A stretch of DNA of 64,000 bases from a virus. Below the pieces are notes generated by a model. That model ran no database searches. It was not told the DNA's origin and saw nothing but the letters and a program-made list of their open reading frames with translations. The translations under genes and the position numbers were made by a program. This document shows, one piece after another, positions 28,489 to 37,313 of the stretch (its first letter is position 1; each line of letters opens with the position of its first letter). The stretch spans positions 1 through 64,000 of the IMG/VR virus record IMGVR_UViG_3300022932_000015; one strand, 5' to 3'.

Positions 28489-29305
28489 GAACTTTAACTC
28501 TTTTATTTATTCTGTGAATTTCTTGAGTCAATTGATTTGTAGATTTTCCAACTTCCTTGGAGATGTATTTATAGGGGAATCCTTGTAAATATAAAGAATA
28601 TTGCTTTATCCACCTATCATCTTTAAATATCTCATCAAAGTTATCAACTTTAGATTTGATTAAGTCCTTATCAATGATAGGTTCAGCTTTTACTTCAGGT
28701 TTCTTATTAATTTTTTTTTTATTAACAATAAATATTCTCTCACTATCTGCGTTTTTCCTTATCTTATTTACAATAGAAGTAATGAAACTATAAGGAGCAT
28801 CAAACATATTACCTATTTCAGTCTTGCCATAACCTTCTATATATTTGGATATAGCCATTCTTTCAGAGAATCTTAACCCACGCATATAAAAATTATAGTC
28901 AGGATGGGTCGTTATATCCTCTATTGGAAATACTTTCATGTTTTCATAATTTTTACTTTCAAATAAATAGAAATCTTTTGCTGAATCATCAATTCTATTT
29001 AGCTGTCTGTTAACATTATTTCTTACCAACCTATTTCCACTACTGTAAGCCCAGAAAGTGCAATTTTTCATTCTTTGTATGAAATTACCATATTCTATAG
29101 GTTCATGTTCCTTGTTAAAATAGTGAGTATAAACAAAAAGGAATACATCTTGATAAAGGTCTTCAGCATCATGTTTATGTTTAAACCAATGACTAGAAGA
29201 CCTTTTTTGAGTAAGATTAATACAATACTCAAGTATAATTGGTTTTATCTTTAAGAAGTCATCAATTGTATAATTATTTAATGTTATATTTTTCAATGTA
29301 GTCAT
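28472..29305 (-). CDS. Sigma factor-like protein
   Basis: A 277-residue protein. HDAEDLYQDVFLFVYTHY (about 45-62) is like sigma-70 region 2 (the 'aeDl.QevFl....' motif). A middle segment (FSERMAISKYIEGYGKTEIGNMF) and a C-terminal segment (GFPYKYISKEVGKSTNQLTQ) each resemble helix-turn-helix. It could redirect host RNA polymerase to phage promoters; this is inferred from motif resemblance. Confidence 0.65.
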   Translation of the reverse strand: MTTLKNITLNNYTIDDFLKIKPIILEYCINLTQKRSSSHWFKHKHDAEDLYQDVFLFVYTHYFNKEHEPIEYGNFIQRMKNCTFWAYSSGNRLVRNNVNRQLNRIDDSAKDFYLFESKNYENMKVFPIEDITTHPDYNFYMRGLRFSERMAISKYIEGYGKTEIGNMFDAPYSFITSIVNKIRKNADSERIFIVNKKKINKKPEVKAEPIIDKDLIKSKVDNFDEIFKDDRWIKQYSLYLQGFPYKYISKEVGKSTNQLTQEIHRINKRVKVHGQKS

Positions 29306-29492
29306 CTAATGTTATTGTCAGTTCTAAATCATTTTTCGGTACTTCTTTAAAAAGCTCTTTAATCAAATCACAAAATGGTACTTTATCATTAGCAGTCCAT
29401 ATTCTATCTATTTTATTTAAAATTGGGAAGATTCTTTCTTTAGACGTTAATCCACTATCTAATACTTCCTTTATTCCATCTTTATTCTCCAT
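29274..29492 (-). CDS. Hypothetical protein, 72 aa
   Basis: Not recognised. Acidic, probably helical, with overlaps of 32 nt with the sigma-like gene and 1 nt with the upstream gene, so it is embedded in the operon. Confidence 0.55.
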   Translation of the reverse strand: MENKDGIKEVLDSGLTSKERIFPILNKIDRIWTANDKVPFCDLIKELFKEVPKNDLELTITLDDYIEKYNIK

Positions 29493-30133
29493 TATTGTAC
29501 AGTTATAGTTTCTAATTCATCTGAAGTATAAAAATGCTCATACATCTTTTTAGGTGCCTTATAAACTTCTTTAAATAGAGTATAATCCTCATCAAGATGA
29601 GCTGCCCATAATTTCCTCTTTTCATCAGTAGGATATAAACATTCATATATAGTAGGTAAAAAACTCGTAGGATCTAAAGTTTTTCTATAAGTTCTTACTA
29701 ATATTGATTTATAAGCTTCTGATGTCTGTGAATATTTACCTTCAATAAAAAGATCAAAGTCATCTTTAAAATGTTGAGGTAAAATATATATTAGTAAATA
29801 GTCATTAGTAATAACTATAGATTCAAAATTTTCATTTAAAAATTGAGAATCTACAAATTTTGATACACTTTGATCACAAAATTTATCATTTAGGACAACA
29901 ACTATTTTTATCTTTTCTTCATTAATAAAAAAATGAACATTAATCAGTAACTTTTCATGCAACTTTTCAATGTCCATTTCTGTAATACCTACTAAGGGTA
30001 ATAAAAACTTAGTAGATAGGGTATGGTTAATACTACCATCTTTATAATATCCGTTATTTTCTAACCATTGGATTCTATCCATATTTGTCTTATTATTAAG
30101 TATATTAATACTTTTAAGACATTTTTCCCACAT
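29492..30133 (-). CDS. Hypothetical protein, 213 aa
   Basis: Not recognised. Mixed alpha/beta; the N terminus (MDRIQWLENNGYYKDGSINHTLS) and aromatic C terminus (KAPKKMYEHFYTSDELET) show no catalytic motif. It lies between the FEN-like exonuclease (20-nt overlap) and small genes upstream of the sigma-like gene. Confidence 0.6.
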   Translation of the reverse strand: MWEKCLKSINILNNKTNMDRIQWLENNGYYKDGSINHTLSTKFLLPLVGITEMDIEKLHEKLLINVHFFINEEKIKIVVVLNDKFCDQSVSKFVDSQFLNENFESIVITNDYLLIYILPQHFKDDFDLFIEGKYSQTSEAYKSILVRTYRKTLDPTSFLPTIYECLYPTDEKRKLWAAHLDEDYTLFKEVYKAPKKMYEHFYTSDELETITVQ

Positions 30134-30905
30134 AATTTATAGGTTCTGGTATAACAAAACCTTCAGATTTATCTAATATTTTTAAACATTTATACATTTT
30201 TGTATACTCATCTAAGGCAATCTCAAAATCTTTATAATAATCATAATAGGCTTGTAGAACTTTAACATAATTAGGAACCCACAATTCTAAATCAGGAGCT
30301 AGGACATTCGGTTTAAAGAGCTGTTCAACATATTTTTCACCTTTGCCTTTTAATCCAATCAATCCATCTCCTGGTTGACCACATATCATATCAGACCAGA
30401 AAGCTGTATCTGCTTCACCAGTATTTACAGTTACCCATTCATTTTTCTTCCAATTGTAATGTGTACCTTCTAGAGACAATAAATCTTTATCAATTGCAGT
30501 AATAAAACTATCTTTTATATTTAATCTTGTGATATTGACAGCATCATCCACTTCCAAACCATTAACTTCCACAGCCTTCCACCGCTGAATCATAGATTGT
30601 TTAGTAAATTCCCAGAACTTAGGCTGCTTAGCATTTCTATTAGATTTATATAAAGGATTGATGGATAGTCTATTTATTATGGTATTCTTACCTTTTACAA
30701 AACCTATATAATCAGTAAATCCACCAGAAGACAAAATATTATCCATAAGAGAATCCAAAGAAGCTTCTATTTGTCTTTCTGACTTATCCTGATAAACAAA
30801 TTTATTATTCTCTCTGAGTGGATTTCCATTAGCATCTAATACTTTATTTGGATGGAAAGCTATATAAGCTATACTATCACAATCTATAATAGCTATCTTA
30901 CCCAT
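30114..30905 (-). CDS. 5'-3' exonuclease (FEN-like)
   Basis: A 263-residue protein with acidic metal-site residues of the PIN/FEN fold: IIDCDSIAY (Asp near residue 8), EVDDAV, ITAIDKDLL, and a helix-hairpin-helix-like GQPGDGLIGLKGKGEK. It would remove RNA primers or flaps, complementing the phage DNA polymerase, which has only a 3'-5' exonuclease. Confidence 0.82.
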   Translation of the reverse strand: MGKIAIIDCDSIAYIAFHPNKVLDANGNPLRENNKFVYQDKSERQIEASLDSLMDNILSSGGFTDYIGFVKGKNTIINRLSINPLYKSNRNAKQPKFWEFTKQSMIQRWKAVEVNGLEVDDAVNITRLNIKDSFITAIDKDLLSLEGTHYNWKKNEWVTVNTGEADTAFWSDMICGQPGDGLIGLKGKGEKYVEQLFKPNVLAPDLELWVPNYVKVLQAYYDYYKDFEIALDEYTKMYKCLKILDKSEGFVIPEPINYVGKMS

Positions 30906-31068
30906 TTTTACTAATAAATTTAATTAAATCTTCAATATTTTTACTCTTTATGACGTCTTCACTACTAAGAGTACCATTAAGATACTCTGTAGATTTATCT
31001 CTTTTTACTGCATTCCAATAGCCTGTATGAGGATTAAAATGCAAATAATAACTATATAAGTTTTCCAT
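30898..31068 (-). CDS. Hypothetical protein, 56 aa
   Basis: Short frame from ATG at 31068 to TAA at 30898-30900; its end overlaps the exonuclease start (ATGGGTAA). It begins MENLYSYYLHFNPHTGYWNA and resembles small 'FNpytg.W.a..R' phage proteins. The tight packing between neighbours supports it being real. Confidence 0.6.
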   Translation of the reverse strand: MENLYSYYLHFNPHTGYWNAVKRDKSTEYLNGTLSSEDVIKSKNIEDLIKFISKNG

Positions 31069-31069
31069 G

Positions 31070-31516
31070 TTATTTAAATTGTTTCAATTTATAGATATAA
31101 TTTGTATCAGAAGCATATTTAACATCAACTAAAAACTTATAATAATCCCCTCCTTTATAATTTATATTTTGAAAGTGAGCATAATGAATTAAAGATTCTC
31201 TCCAATTAGCATAATGTCTAATACTATTACCTTTCATAAAACCAAAGAGATTATTGTGATTTCTAAAAGCTGAAGAGGTATAATTACCAGTTTCCAATTT
31301 AGATTGTGCTATTACAATGTTAGGACATTCTATTTCTAGTATATCCATCAACTTATTAAAGTTATCTTCATTGAATTCTTCTAGACAAAGAGTATCTTTT
31401 TTATTAATTTTATTATCTTTGGGAGGGGTACTATTGAAACAAGCTACCAACACCCAAGCATAAAATACAGATATAGCCAATCCAAAACATGCTACTATTA
31501 AAATATTTTTATTCAT
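31070..31516 (-). CDS. Membrane-anchored glucosaminidase-like lysin
   Basis: A 148-residue protein. Residues about 5-27 form a hydrophobic signal anchor. The rest matches the glucosaminidase (FlgJ/Bax-like) fold: IAQSKLETGNYTS with Glu75 as likely catalytic acid, then NNLFGFMKG and HYANWRESL. Placing it in the periplasm, it would cut peptidoglycan for lysis or local remodelling. It overlaps the next gene by 8 nt. Confidence 0.8.
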   Translation of the reverse strand: MNKNILIVACFGLAISVFYAWVLVACFNSTPPKDNKINKKDTLCLEEFNEDNFNKLMDILEIECPNIVIAQSKLETGNYTSSAFRNHNNLFGFMKGNSIRHYANWRESLIHYAHFQNINYKGGDYYKFLVDVKYASDTNYIYKLKQFK

Positions 31517-31793
31517 CTTTCTTTTCTTTAGGTAATTCTATTAAACTTAATGCTTTGAGAATACCACTTTCTAAGGCAGCTTCGTAACTTCCATAATTTA
31601 CCTCATCTATGTAGATTTCTTGAATATAAAATCTAAAGATCTTAGTAGACTGAAAGTTTACAACAAATAGGTTTATTTTAAAGATTTCTCTTAAAGCTTT
31701 TTGTACTAATCCTTGAGAAACATTATCAAATAATTCAAAACCCTTCTCAACAGCAAGTTTGTACGTTTCAGGCTTTATTAATTCCTCTGTCAT
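31509..31793 (-). CDS. Hypothetical protein, 94 aa
   Basis: Not recognised. Alpha/beta, ending in a charged tail. It is located between the glucosaminidase-like gene and a coiled-coil gene (1-nt spacing) in a tight operon. Confidence 0.55.
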   Translation of the reverse strand: MTEELIKPETYKLAVEKGFELFDNVSQGLVQKALREIFKINLFVVNFQSTKIFRFYIQEIYIDEVNYGSYEAALESGILKALSLIELPKEKKDE

Positions 31794-31794
31794 A

Positions 31795-32217
31795 TTATTC
31801 TTTATCAGGTTCAGATGATACAGACTTTAAACTAGCATAGTATTCTGTTTCCAATTGATTAATATTTCCAATTTTATTAAATACTTTATTAGCGGCTTCA
31901 GTGAATTCTTTCATCTTAGATTCAGAAAGTTTCTTTAATTCTTCTTCCTTTGCCTTAATTTCTCTTTTAAGAAGAACGTGTTTGTCTAATAATGAAATTA
32001 AATCTGCTTTAATTTCTTTTTCAATGCTTTCTTTTTTTTCTTTCAATAATCCTGTAACTATACTAGCTACAACATCTTTTTTAACTTTCTTTATAGGAAA
32101 TAAGTTTTCTTCTCCTCCAACAATTGCAACCAATTTTTTAATAGTTGTATCATAGTTTTTAACTACCTTATCTTCACCACCTTTATTTTCTACCGTATTT
32201 TCTGTTTGATTTTCCAT
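31795..32217 (-). CDS. Coiled-coil protein, 140 aa
   Basis: Not recognised. Residues about 60-115 are rich in Lys/Glu/Leu with heptad spacing, forming a coiled coil. The N terminus is acidic and probably disordered. Confidence 0.55.
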   Translation of the reverse strand: MENQTENTVENKGGEDKVVKNYDTTIKKLVAIVGGEENLFPIKKVKKDVVASIVTGLLKEKKESIEKEIKADLISLLDKHVLLKREIKAKEEELKKLSESKMKEFTEAANKVFNKIGNINQLETEYYASLKSVSSEPDKE

Positions 32218-32218
32218 A

Positions 32219-32599
32219 TTAAAATTTTATATTTTCTATTGTTTTAAAATTAATTGTATTTATTGATAGGTTTGAGAGTATTGTTAACTTAAGTGATGTG
32301 AAATCTATTTTACTAAAGTAATTTTCAAAGATTTCAATGGTACCATCATTATCGTAGTAGTTATTGGTAGTAATACTGTTGATTTGTCCATCAACTATTT
32401 GTATTCTAAGCGCTTTTAAAAGCATTTTTTGTTGTCTCCAATTTCCAGCATACCCCTTAAGTCTGTTAAATAAAACTCCTCTAACTTCGGTTTCAGTTAC
32501 TAAAAAATCTCTTTTAGCTTCAGTCCACCTATATAAGACTTCATTACATTCTTTTATGATGGTCTCTATCATAAATTTACTGATTTGTTGATGGTCCAT
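32219..32599 (-). CDS. Hypothetical protein, 126 aa
   Basis: Not recognised. An N-terminal helical half (IIKECNEVLYRWTEAKRD) and a C-terminal Asn/Ile-rich half. It overlaps the PD-(D/E)XK nuclease gene by 23 nt. Confidence 0.55.
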   Translation of the reverse strand: MDHQQISKFMIETIIKECNEVLYRWTEAKRDFLVTETEVRGVLFNRLKGYAGNWRQQKMLLKALRIQIVDGQINSITTNNYYDNDGTIEIFENYFSKIDFTSLKLTILSNLSINTINFKTIENIKF

Positions 32600-33107
32600 A
32601 GTATTTGCTTTTTATCATTTCTACGCATTTTAAGACATTTTTTTGATCATTAGGTTCAAAGAAATCTACTACAAATCCATTTTTAGTAAGATATTGTTTA
32701 AACATCTTCCTTTTGATTGGATAAGAGTCATTTCCCCAACCTTTACATTCAATAATCCAGCCTGTTTTGGTTTTTTTATCAACACAAACAAAATCAGGTG
32801 TATAAGTCATAGGTCTAATTTTATTAGTTACTTCTCCTAAAACTACCTGTTTTTTCTTAGTATCTTTTACAGTTTTAAGATGAGCTTCAACAGCAACTCC
32901 AGAGAAAACAAAAGCTTCTATTAGAGTTATTGTCCAAGACTCTCTACCAAAATCATGAATATTGTTAGATTTCAAAGCTTTATATGTAAATAATTCAAGA
33001 TTTGAATCAAAGCTCAAGCCATCAAACATTGATTTTTTAGCATTTTTGACTTTGGAACCATCCATAGTCTTTATAACCTTTTTTCTAATTATCCTCTTTT
33101 TCTTCAC
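32577..33107 (-). CDS. PD-(D/E)XK nuclease (DUF1064 / endonuclease I-like)
   Basis: A 176-residue protein with the active-site series Glu38 (SNLELFTYKAL), Asp105 (YTPDFVCVD) and ExK at 120-122 (IIECKGW). This is the order in small phage nucleases of the DUF1064/T7 endonuclease I type, which may act as Holliday junction resolvases. Its neighbours are primase, SSB and recombination genes, in line with such a role. Confidence 0.82.
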   Translation of the reverse strand: MKKKRIIRKKVIKTMDGSKVKNAKKSMFDGLSFDSNLELFTYKALKSNNIHDFGRESWTITLIEAFVFSGVAVEAHLKTVKDTKKKQVVLGEVTNKIRPMTYTPDFVCVDKKTKTGWIIECKGWGNDSYPIKRKMFKQYLTKNGFVVDFFEPNDQKNVLKCVEMIKSKYYGPSTNQ

Positions 33108-33516
33108 GAGCTTTAATTTTAAGTATATTGTTAAATTTAGTAATATACTTAAATCCCAACATGTAGAAATCTATTGTACTATCTACTAATATAGAGTAGG
33201 CATTTGTCTGTACATTAATTTCATTGACATCTTCTTGATTATTCTCAAAGTGTATATCAATGTTTAGATCTTTTATTGTTTGAATTTTATCAACTATCGT
33301 ACCTACAATTATAGTATGTCCTGCATCTAAATTATATTGTTTAGCAATTGCATTAATATAGACACTACTACTATTTGCAGTAATAAGATATAATTCTATA
33401 TTAAACTTTTCGCAAGTCTCACAGGGATCATCATATGATAATCTTTTTAGAAAGTCTCTAAATTCCTGTCTATTATAGCTTTTAGTTGGTTCAAAACTAA
33501 CTTTTAATTTCTCCAT
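33085..33516 (-). CDS. HAD-like protein lacking the nucleophile
   Basis: About 143 residues from ATG at 33516 (a longer start would run deep into the upstream gene). The layout follows phage HAD phosphatases: a strand at the N terminus, IELYLITANSS in place of 'evwivTsR', and DKIQTIKDLNIDIHFENN in place of the 'K...l.....i.FDDd' element. The expected DxDxT nucleophile motif reads SFEPTKS, so the first Asp is gone. Either a non-catalytic relative or a very distant fold. Confidence 0.5.
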   Translation of the reverse strand: MEKLKVSFEPTKSYNRQEFRDFLKRLSYDDPCETCEKFNIELYLITANSSSVYINAIAKQYNLDAGHTIIVGTIVDKIQTIKDLNIDIHFENNQEDVNEINVQTNAYSILVDSTIDFYMLGFKYITKFNNILKIKAREEKEDN

Positions 33517-33964
33517 TATTTCTATATTTAAATAATAATCCACTACTATTGGACTCTGCTGCTTTATTAACACTCTTAGTTAATTGACTGTATATTGTCC
33601 CTTTAGGGATATTACATAAATTACTAGCAATATTTAATCCATTAAAAGAAGCTACTAACTCATTGTCTAGGTTATAAACGTCTATTACAGTATTTGAAGG
33701 TTTTAGGAAAGGATTTCCTATTCTTTTTTTAATGTCTCTAATACCTTCTCTTCCTATTCTTGCTTTTGTTAGAAACGTATTATCAGGTAATACTATATAA
33801 TCTTTTCTGTAAATTTTTTCTTTAGTATAAGATATAAATAAAGGACGTTTACCCTTTATATGTGAAAAGTATTTACCTAATACTTCTGCATTACTATCAT
33901 ATACTTTTATAAATTTACCAGAACTATCGTATTGGTAACATTTTTGTTTTGGTCTTCCACTCAT
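33497..33964 (-). CDS. NUMOD1-type DNA-binding protein
   Basis: A 155-residue basic protein with two copies of a NUMOD1-like element (CYQYDSSGKFIKVYDSNAEV near the start, and VIDVYNLDNELVASF with GLNIASNLCNIPKGTI later). NUMOD1 modules normally bind DNA in homing endonucleases. No nuclease domain is visible, so it is a nuclease remnant or a free-standing DNA-binding protein. It overlaps the primase gene by 4 nt. Confidence 0.65.
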   Translation of the reverse strand: MSGRPKQKCYQYDSSGKFIKVYDSNAEVLGKYFSHIKGKRPLFISYTKEKIYRKDYIVLPDNTFLTKARIGREGIRDIKKRIGNPFLKPSNTVIDVYNLDNELVASFNGLNIASNLCNIPKGTIYSQLTKSVNKAAESNSSGLLFKYRNNGEIKS

Positions 33965-34956
33965 ATTTTCTGTTTTAAATATTGTTCAACTTTTTCAATA
34001 CCTTCATTCTTTATTTTGTCACTAAGATCTTTAGCTTCATCAATATAGAAATAGTCTATATTAAAGTTTTCCACCATATTCTTAGTAGCATTTTTACCTT
34101 CATCATCATTATCAAAATTACAAATTACTTTCTTAAATCTACATTTAAGTTCATTAAAAATTTCTATGTCTAATTTATTACTTTCTGCTTGTAAAGCTAC
34201 TGCATTATAACCTAGAGTATAATAACACATTACATCCTTTAGTGCTTTTGTTATTATTAACAAATCTCCAGTATCAGGAAGTTGGCTAAATCCTTGGAGA
34301 GTTCTACTATCAACATTGCTAAACCATCTAGGATTAGGTTTTATAGTCAAAGGCATATATATTTTATATAGCCCTGATTTAAACTCATAAGCATAAATTG
34401 GGTTTGCTCTTGAATACTCTAGTACATAGTGTGTGTTGCCTTTGTTTATAAAAACATGAGTACAGCTATGTACATTATATTTGTTTAAGGTTTCAAAATC
34501 TATTCCATATTGATTCCAATATTCAAAATCAGCTAAAGTGAAATTTTTAGTAACTATATTTATATTAGTCAGTTTCTTTACATACTTTGGTCTTTCAGCT
34601 TCTAATGCATTTGATATTAGAAGTTTTGGATCCATGTTAAGTCTTATCTTTTTTAAGCCAAAGTCATTAGCTACAATATTTAATACTTCATGCATACTAT
34701 TGCATGAGTATTTGTATTTTACATAATCAAAAGGATGGAAATAATCTCCATTACCATAGTCTTTGTAATAAAGACCTCCTGAGGCACTTTGAAGTACTCT
34801 ACAGGAGGCTTTAGTATCATTATAAAACTCTGATAAAAATGATCTATCTATCTCTTCAAAATTAGAACAATACTTTTTAAATATATCGTAATCTGAAACT
34901 CTTAGCTTAATTTCATCTAGCGTTATAGGAATATAAGCATCACTAAAATTAAACAT
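33961..34956 (-). CDS. DNA primase, TOPRIM type
   Basis: A 331-residue protein. The N-terminal part resembles the DnaG zinc-domain region (YYKDYGNGDYFHPFDYVK) without clear Cys ligands. The TOPRIM domain is seen in LLIITKALKDVMCYYTLGY, with the metal-binding acidic pair in CNFDNDDEGKN. It would lay RNA primers for phage replication. It lies with SSB, Sak4-like and DnaB-like genes. Confidence 0.85.
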   Translation of the reverse strand: MFNFSDAYIPITLDEIKLRVSDYDIFKKYCSNFEEIDRSFLSEFYNDTKASCRVLQSASGGLYYKDYGNGDYFHPFDYVKYKYSCNSMHEVLNIVANDFGLKKIRLNMDPKLLISNALEAERPKYVKKLTNINIVTKNFTLADFEYWNQYGIDFETLNKYNVHSCTHVFINKGNTHYVLEYSRANPIYAYEFKSGLYKIYMPLTIKPNPRWFSNVDSRTLQGFSQLPDTGDLLIITKALKDVMCYYTLGYNAVALQAESNKLDIEIFNELKCRFKKVICNFDNDDEGKNATKNMVENFNIDYFYIDEAKDLSDKIKNEGIEKVEQYLKQKI

Positions 34957-34975
34957 AGATAGATATTAGTTAGTC

Positions 34976-35539
34976 CTAGAATGGTAATCCAGATCCAGTA
35001 TTAGCAGTTGCTACTGGTAGTCTTTTTATATTTTTTTCAGGACTGAAATATAATTTAGTTTCATTTGAAGGTACTTTTACTGATTCAGCAAAAACACCTA
35101 GACCAAAAGTACTAACAATATATCTGTTTCCAGAAGTTGCTAATTTCTCTTCTCCAACAACTTTCAATTTAAATTCTCTACCAACGCAAAGAGCTGATAA
35201 TTTAGCTGCTAAATCTTCAGCAGATTTTGCTTCTGGGATTTTAGCTTTTGCAGCAGCCTCTTCTAAGGAATGAGAAGCAGCTACTATTGCTAAAATAGCA
35301 TTTCTACTCATTTCCCAAGCAGTTTTCTGACTTCCAGCGCTTAATACTGTGTTTAAATAATAGCGATTAGATAATTTGTATCCATTATCATCTATTACAG
35401 TAAACTCAATAAAAGGAGTTTGTTTTAATTCACTTAAACCATTAGTAACTGATTCTATTTTTACATTATGAATTCCTGGTTGGATTGTTGGGGTCGAGCC
35501 TCCTTTATTAATTTCTGCGTCATTAAAATTAAATTCCAT
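34976..35539 (-). CDS. Single-stranded DNA-binding-like protein
   Basis: A 187-residue protein with beta-rich, OB-like segments (GIHNVKIESVTN, PFIEFTVIDDNGYKLSNRYYL, FKLKVVGEEKL) and a short C-terminal aromatic/hydrophobic end (GSGLPF) like the protein-docking tails of SSBs. Position in the replication block supports this; the fold is inferred. Confidence 0.7.
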   Translation of the reverse strand: MEFNFNDAEINKGGSTPTIQPGIHNVKIESVTNGLSELKQTPFIEFTVIDDNGYKLSNRYYLNTVLSAGSQKTAWEMSRNAILAIVAASHSLEEAAAKAKIPEAKSAEDLAAKLSALCVGREFKLKVVGEEKLATSGNRYIVSTFGLGVFAESVKVPSNETKLYFSPEKNIKRLPVATANTGSGLPF

Positions 35540-35608
35540 GATTTACTTTTAGTTGTTATTAATTAATATCTTTTAGATACTTGTTTTTATAGATACATTT
35601 TTAAGACA

Positions 35609-36250
35609 TTATTTAACAAATTCTAGTATTTTATCAAAAATAAATTTATTGTCATTATCTATTGTTTGTACATCTTCACCGAAGATGTCTGGTGGACATT
35701 TAGCAGAAGTTCCTTCTCCTACTAAGCTATAATAATATTCAGGTTTCCCCTTATCATTAAACTTTTTGTCACCATATAATACTATGGTAAACTCTTTTTC
35801 ACACGTTGATTCAAATTCTTTTCCTTTTACCTTCAATCTTTTTTCCATATTTCCTTCTATTCCTAAGATCTCATAATGTCCAGTAACAAAAACTTCTTTT
35901 TGTATACCTTTAACATATTGAAAAAATCTCCCAACTTCTTCATTATACATATTCCATATATCAAATCCTTTTTTACTCCTACGACACTCCGCCAACAAAA
36001 GATCAATATATGCACTAAAACTATCAATAATTATACAATCTATTTCAGTATTTTTTGCATATTCTGCCATGCAGTCTAAGACCTCAATATAGCTATTGGG
36101 TCTCTTATGATATTTAAATTTATTTTTAAAAGGTAGAGGCTTATTCTCGACATTAATAAATCCTGTAGTATCAGGATTCATATTTCTATTTGAATAAGTT
36201 TTACCACTTCCAGATTGAGATATCTCTAAAATCTTATAATAATCTCTCAT
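35609..36250 (-). CDS. Sak4-like RecA-fold ATPase
   Basis: A 213-residue protein with Walker A SQSGSGKTYS (about 11-20) near the N terminus and a Walker B-like strand CIIIDSFSAY. Length and layout match the AAA_24/Sak4 recombinases, which promote single-strand annealing or strand exchange together with SSB; the SSB gene is next to it. Confidence 0.78.
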   Translation of the reverse strand: MRDYYKILEISQSGSGKTYSNRNMNPDTTGFINVENKPLPFKNKFKYHKRPNSYIEVLDCMAEYAKNTEIDCIIIDSFSAYIDLLLAECRRSKKGFDIWNMYNEEVGRFFQYVKGIQKEVFVTGHYEILGIEGNMEKRLKVKGKEFESTCEKEFTIVLYGDKKFNDKGKPEYYYSLVGEGTSAKCPPDIFGEDVQTIDNDNKFIFDKILEFVK

Positions 36251-36251
36251 A

Positions 36252-37313
36252 TTAGATTTTTAAGGAATTGAATGTTTGTTCATTCATTTCATTAGGTAAA
36301 GGCAGTTCCTCAAAGTAACCTGCTTGAGGCTTAAATAACAATCCAATAGCAATATTATCTCTAGATAATCTATTTTTTATAATTTTTAACATTCTAAATG
36401 ATCCTTTTAAATTAAAAGGAAATCCTTCAACATTAATATTATAACCAATACAAGTATCCATGTCCATCTTATAGGCATTCATGAGTCCTAATACAATATC
36501 AGCATCTTGATATGGAGTAGTAGAGTCTTTGAAATCAGTTTGTTGAGGAGATATATCTACACCCTTAAACTTCTGTCTTTCAACACTACTTAATCCTTGA
36601 TTAAACTGCTGAAGATCAAAATGAGTCATACCAAACATATTACGTGTACTAACTTGGTATTCAGAGTATTTATCAAGGTTCTGCTTTAAATCAAAACCTC
36701 TTTCTCTTTTCAAAAGGGCAATATGGTCAGTAATTGTAATGTTGTATTCTTCAGTGTTATGAGGTTTAAACCTAACGATTCTCTGCTTAGAATGCCCATT
36801 CTCATCTACATAAGTCTCATATTCAAATTCCCCTCTCTGGGACATAAAATCCCACCATTCTTTATAATTTCCTGTAGGATTTGAGGACTCCCATCTCCAC
36901 ATAATCTTAGAAAAAATAGCTTCAAGATCTGCTTGCTCACTTTCAACCAATTTTTCTTCATCAGAATTCATCCTTTCATCACCTAATCCCATTATCCTTT
37001 CTGGAGGAATAATGATATCATATTTATTGTAAATTATCTGAGACATCCAATTAGCCTTCTTTACTTCTTCTCTTATTTCATAGGAGTAGTAAAAAATATT
37101 AATTGGTATACCCTTTGCTTTTGCATCTTGTATAGCATTTAATATAATAAAATCCACAAATGTTGTTTTAGCAGCACCTGACATTCCACCTATTAAATAT
37201 ATACATGCCTTTTGAGTATAGAATAGATACTTATTTATTCTATTTAACCCATTTCTCAAGCCTTGATATTTACCTTCTAATCCTTCCTTTATTCTATTCT
37301 TAAATTGTGTCAA
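36252..37313 (-). CDS. DnaB-like replicative helicase
   Basis: A 353-residue P-loop ATPase. Walker A is GGMSGAAKTTF (about 42-52). NIFYYSYE is like the 'vl.fSlEm' segment of DnaB, and FGMTHFDLQQFN resembles the 'l.v..v.qLnR' motif. The N-terminal DnaB domain is missing, as in many phage helicases. It would unwind the fork ahead of polymerase and primase. Confidence 0.78.
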   Translation of the reverse strand: MTQFKNRIKEGLEGKYQGLRNGLNRINKYLFYTQKACIYLIGGMSGAAKTTFVDFIILNAIQDAKAKGIPINIFYYSYEIREEVKKANWMSQIIYNKYDIIIPPERIMGLGDERMNSDEEKLVESEQADLEAIFSKIMWRWESSNPTGNYKEWWDFMSQRGEFEYETYVDENGHSKQRIVRFKPHNTEEYNITITDHIALLKRERGFDLKQNLDKYSEYQVSTRNMFGMTHFDLQQFNQGLSSVERQKFKGVDISPQQTDFKDSTTPYQDADIVLGLMNAYKMDMDTCIGYNINVEGFPFNLKGSFRMLKIIKNRLSRDNIAIGLLFKPQAGYFEELPLPNEMNEQTFNSLKI

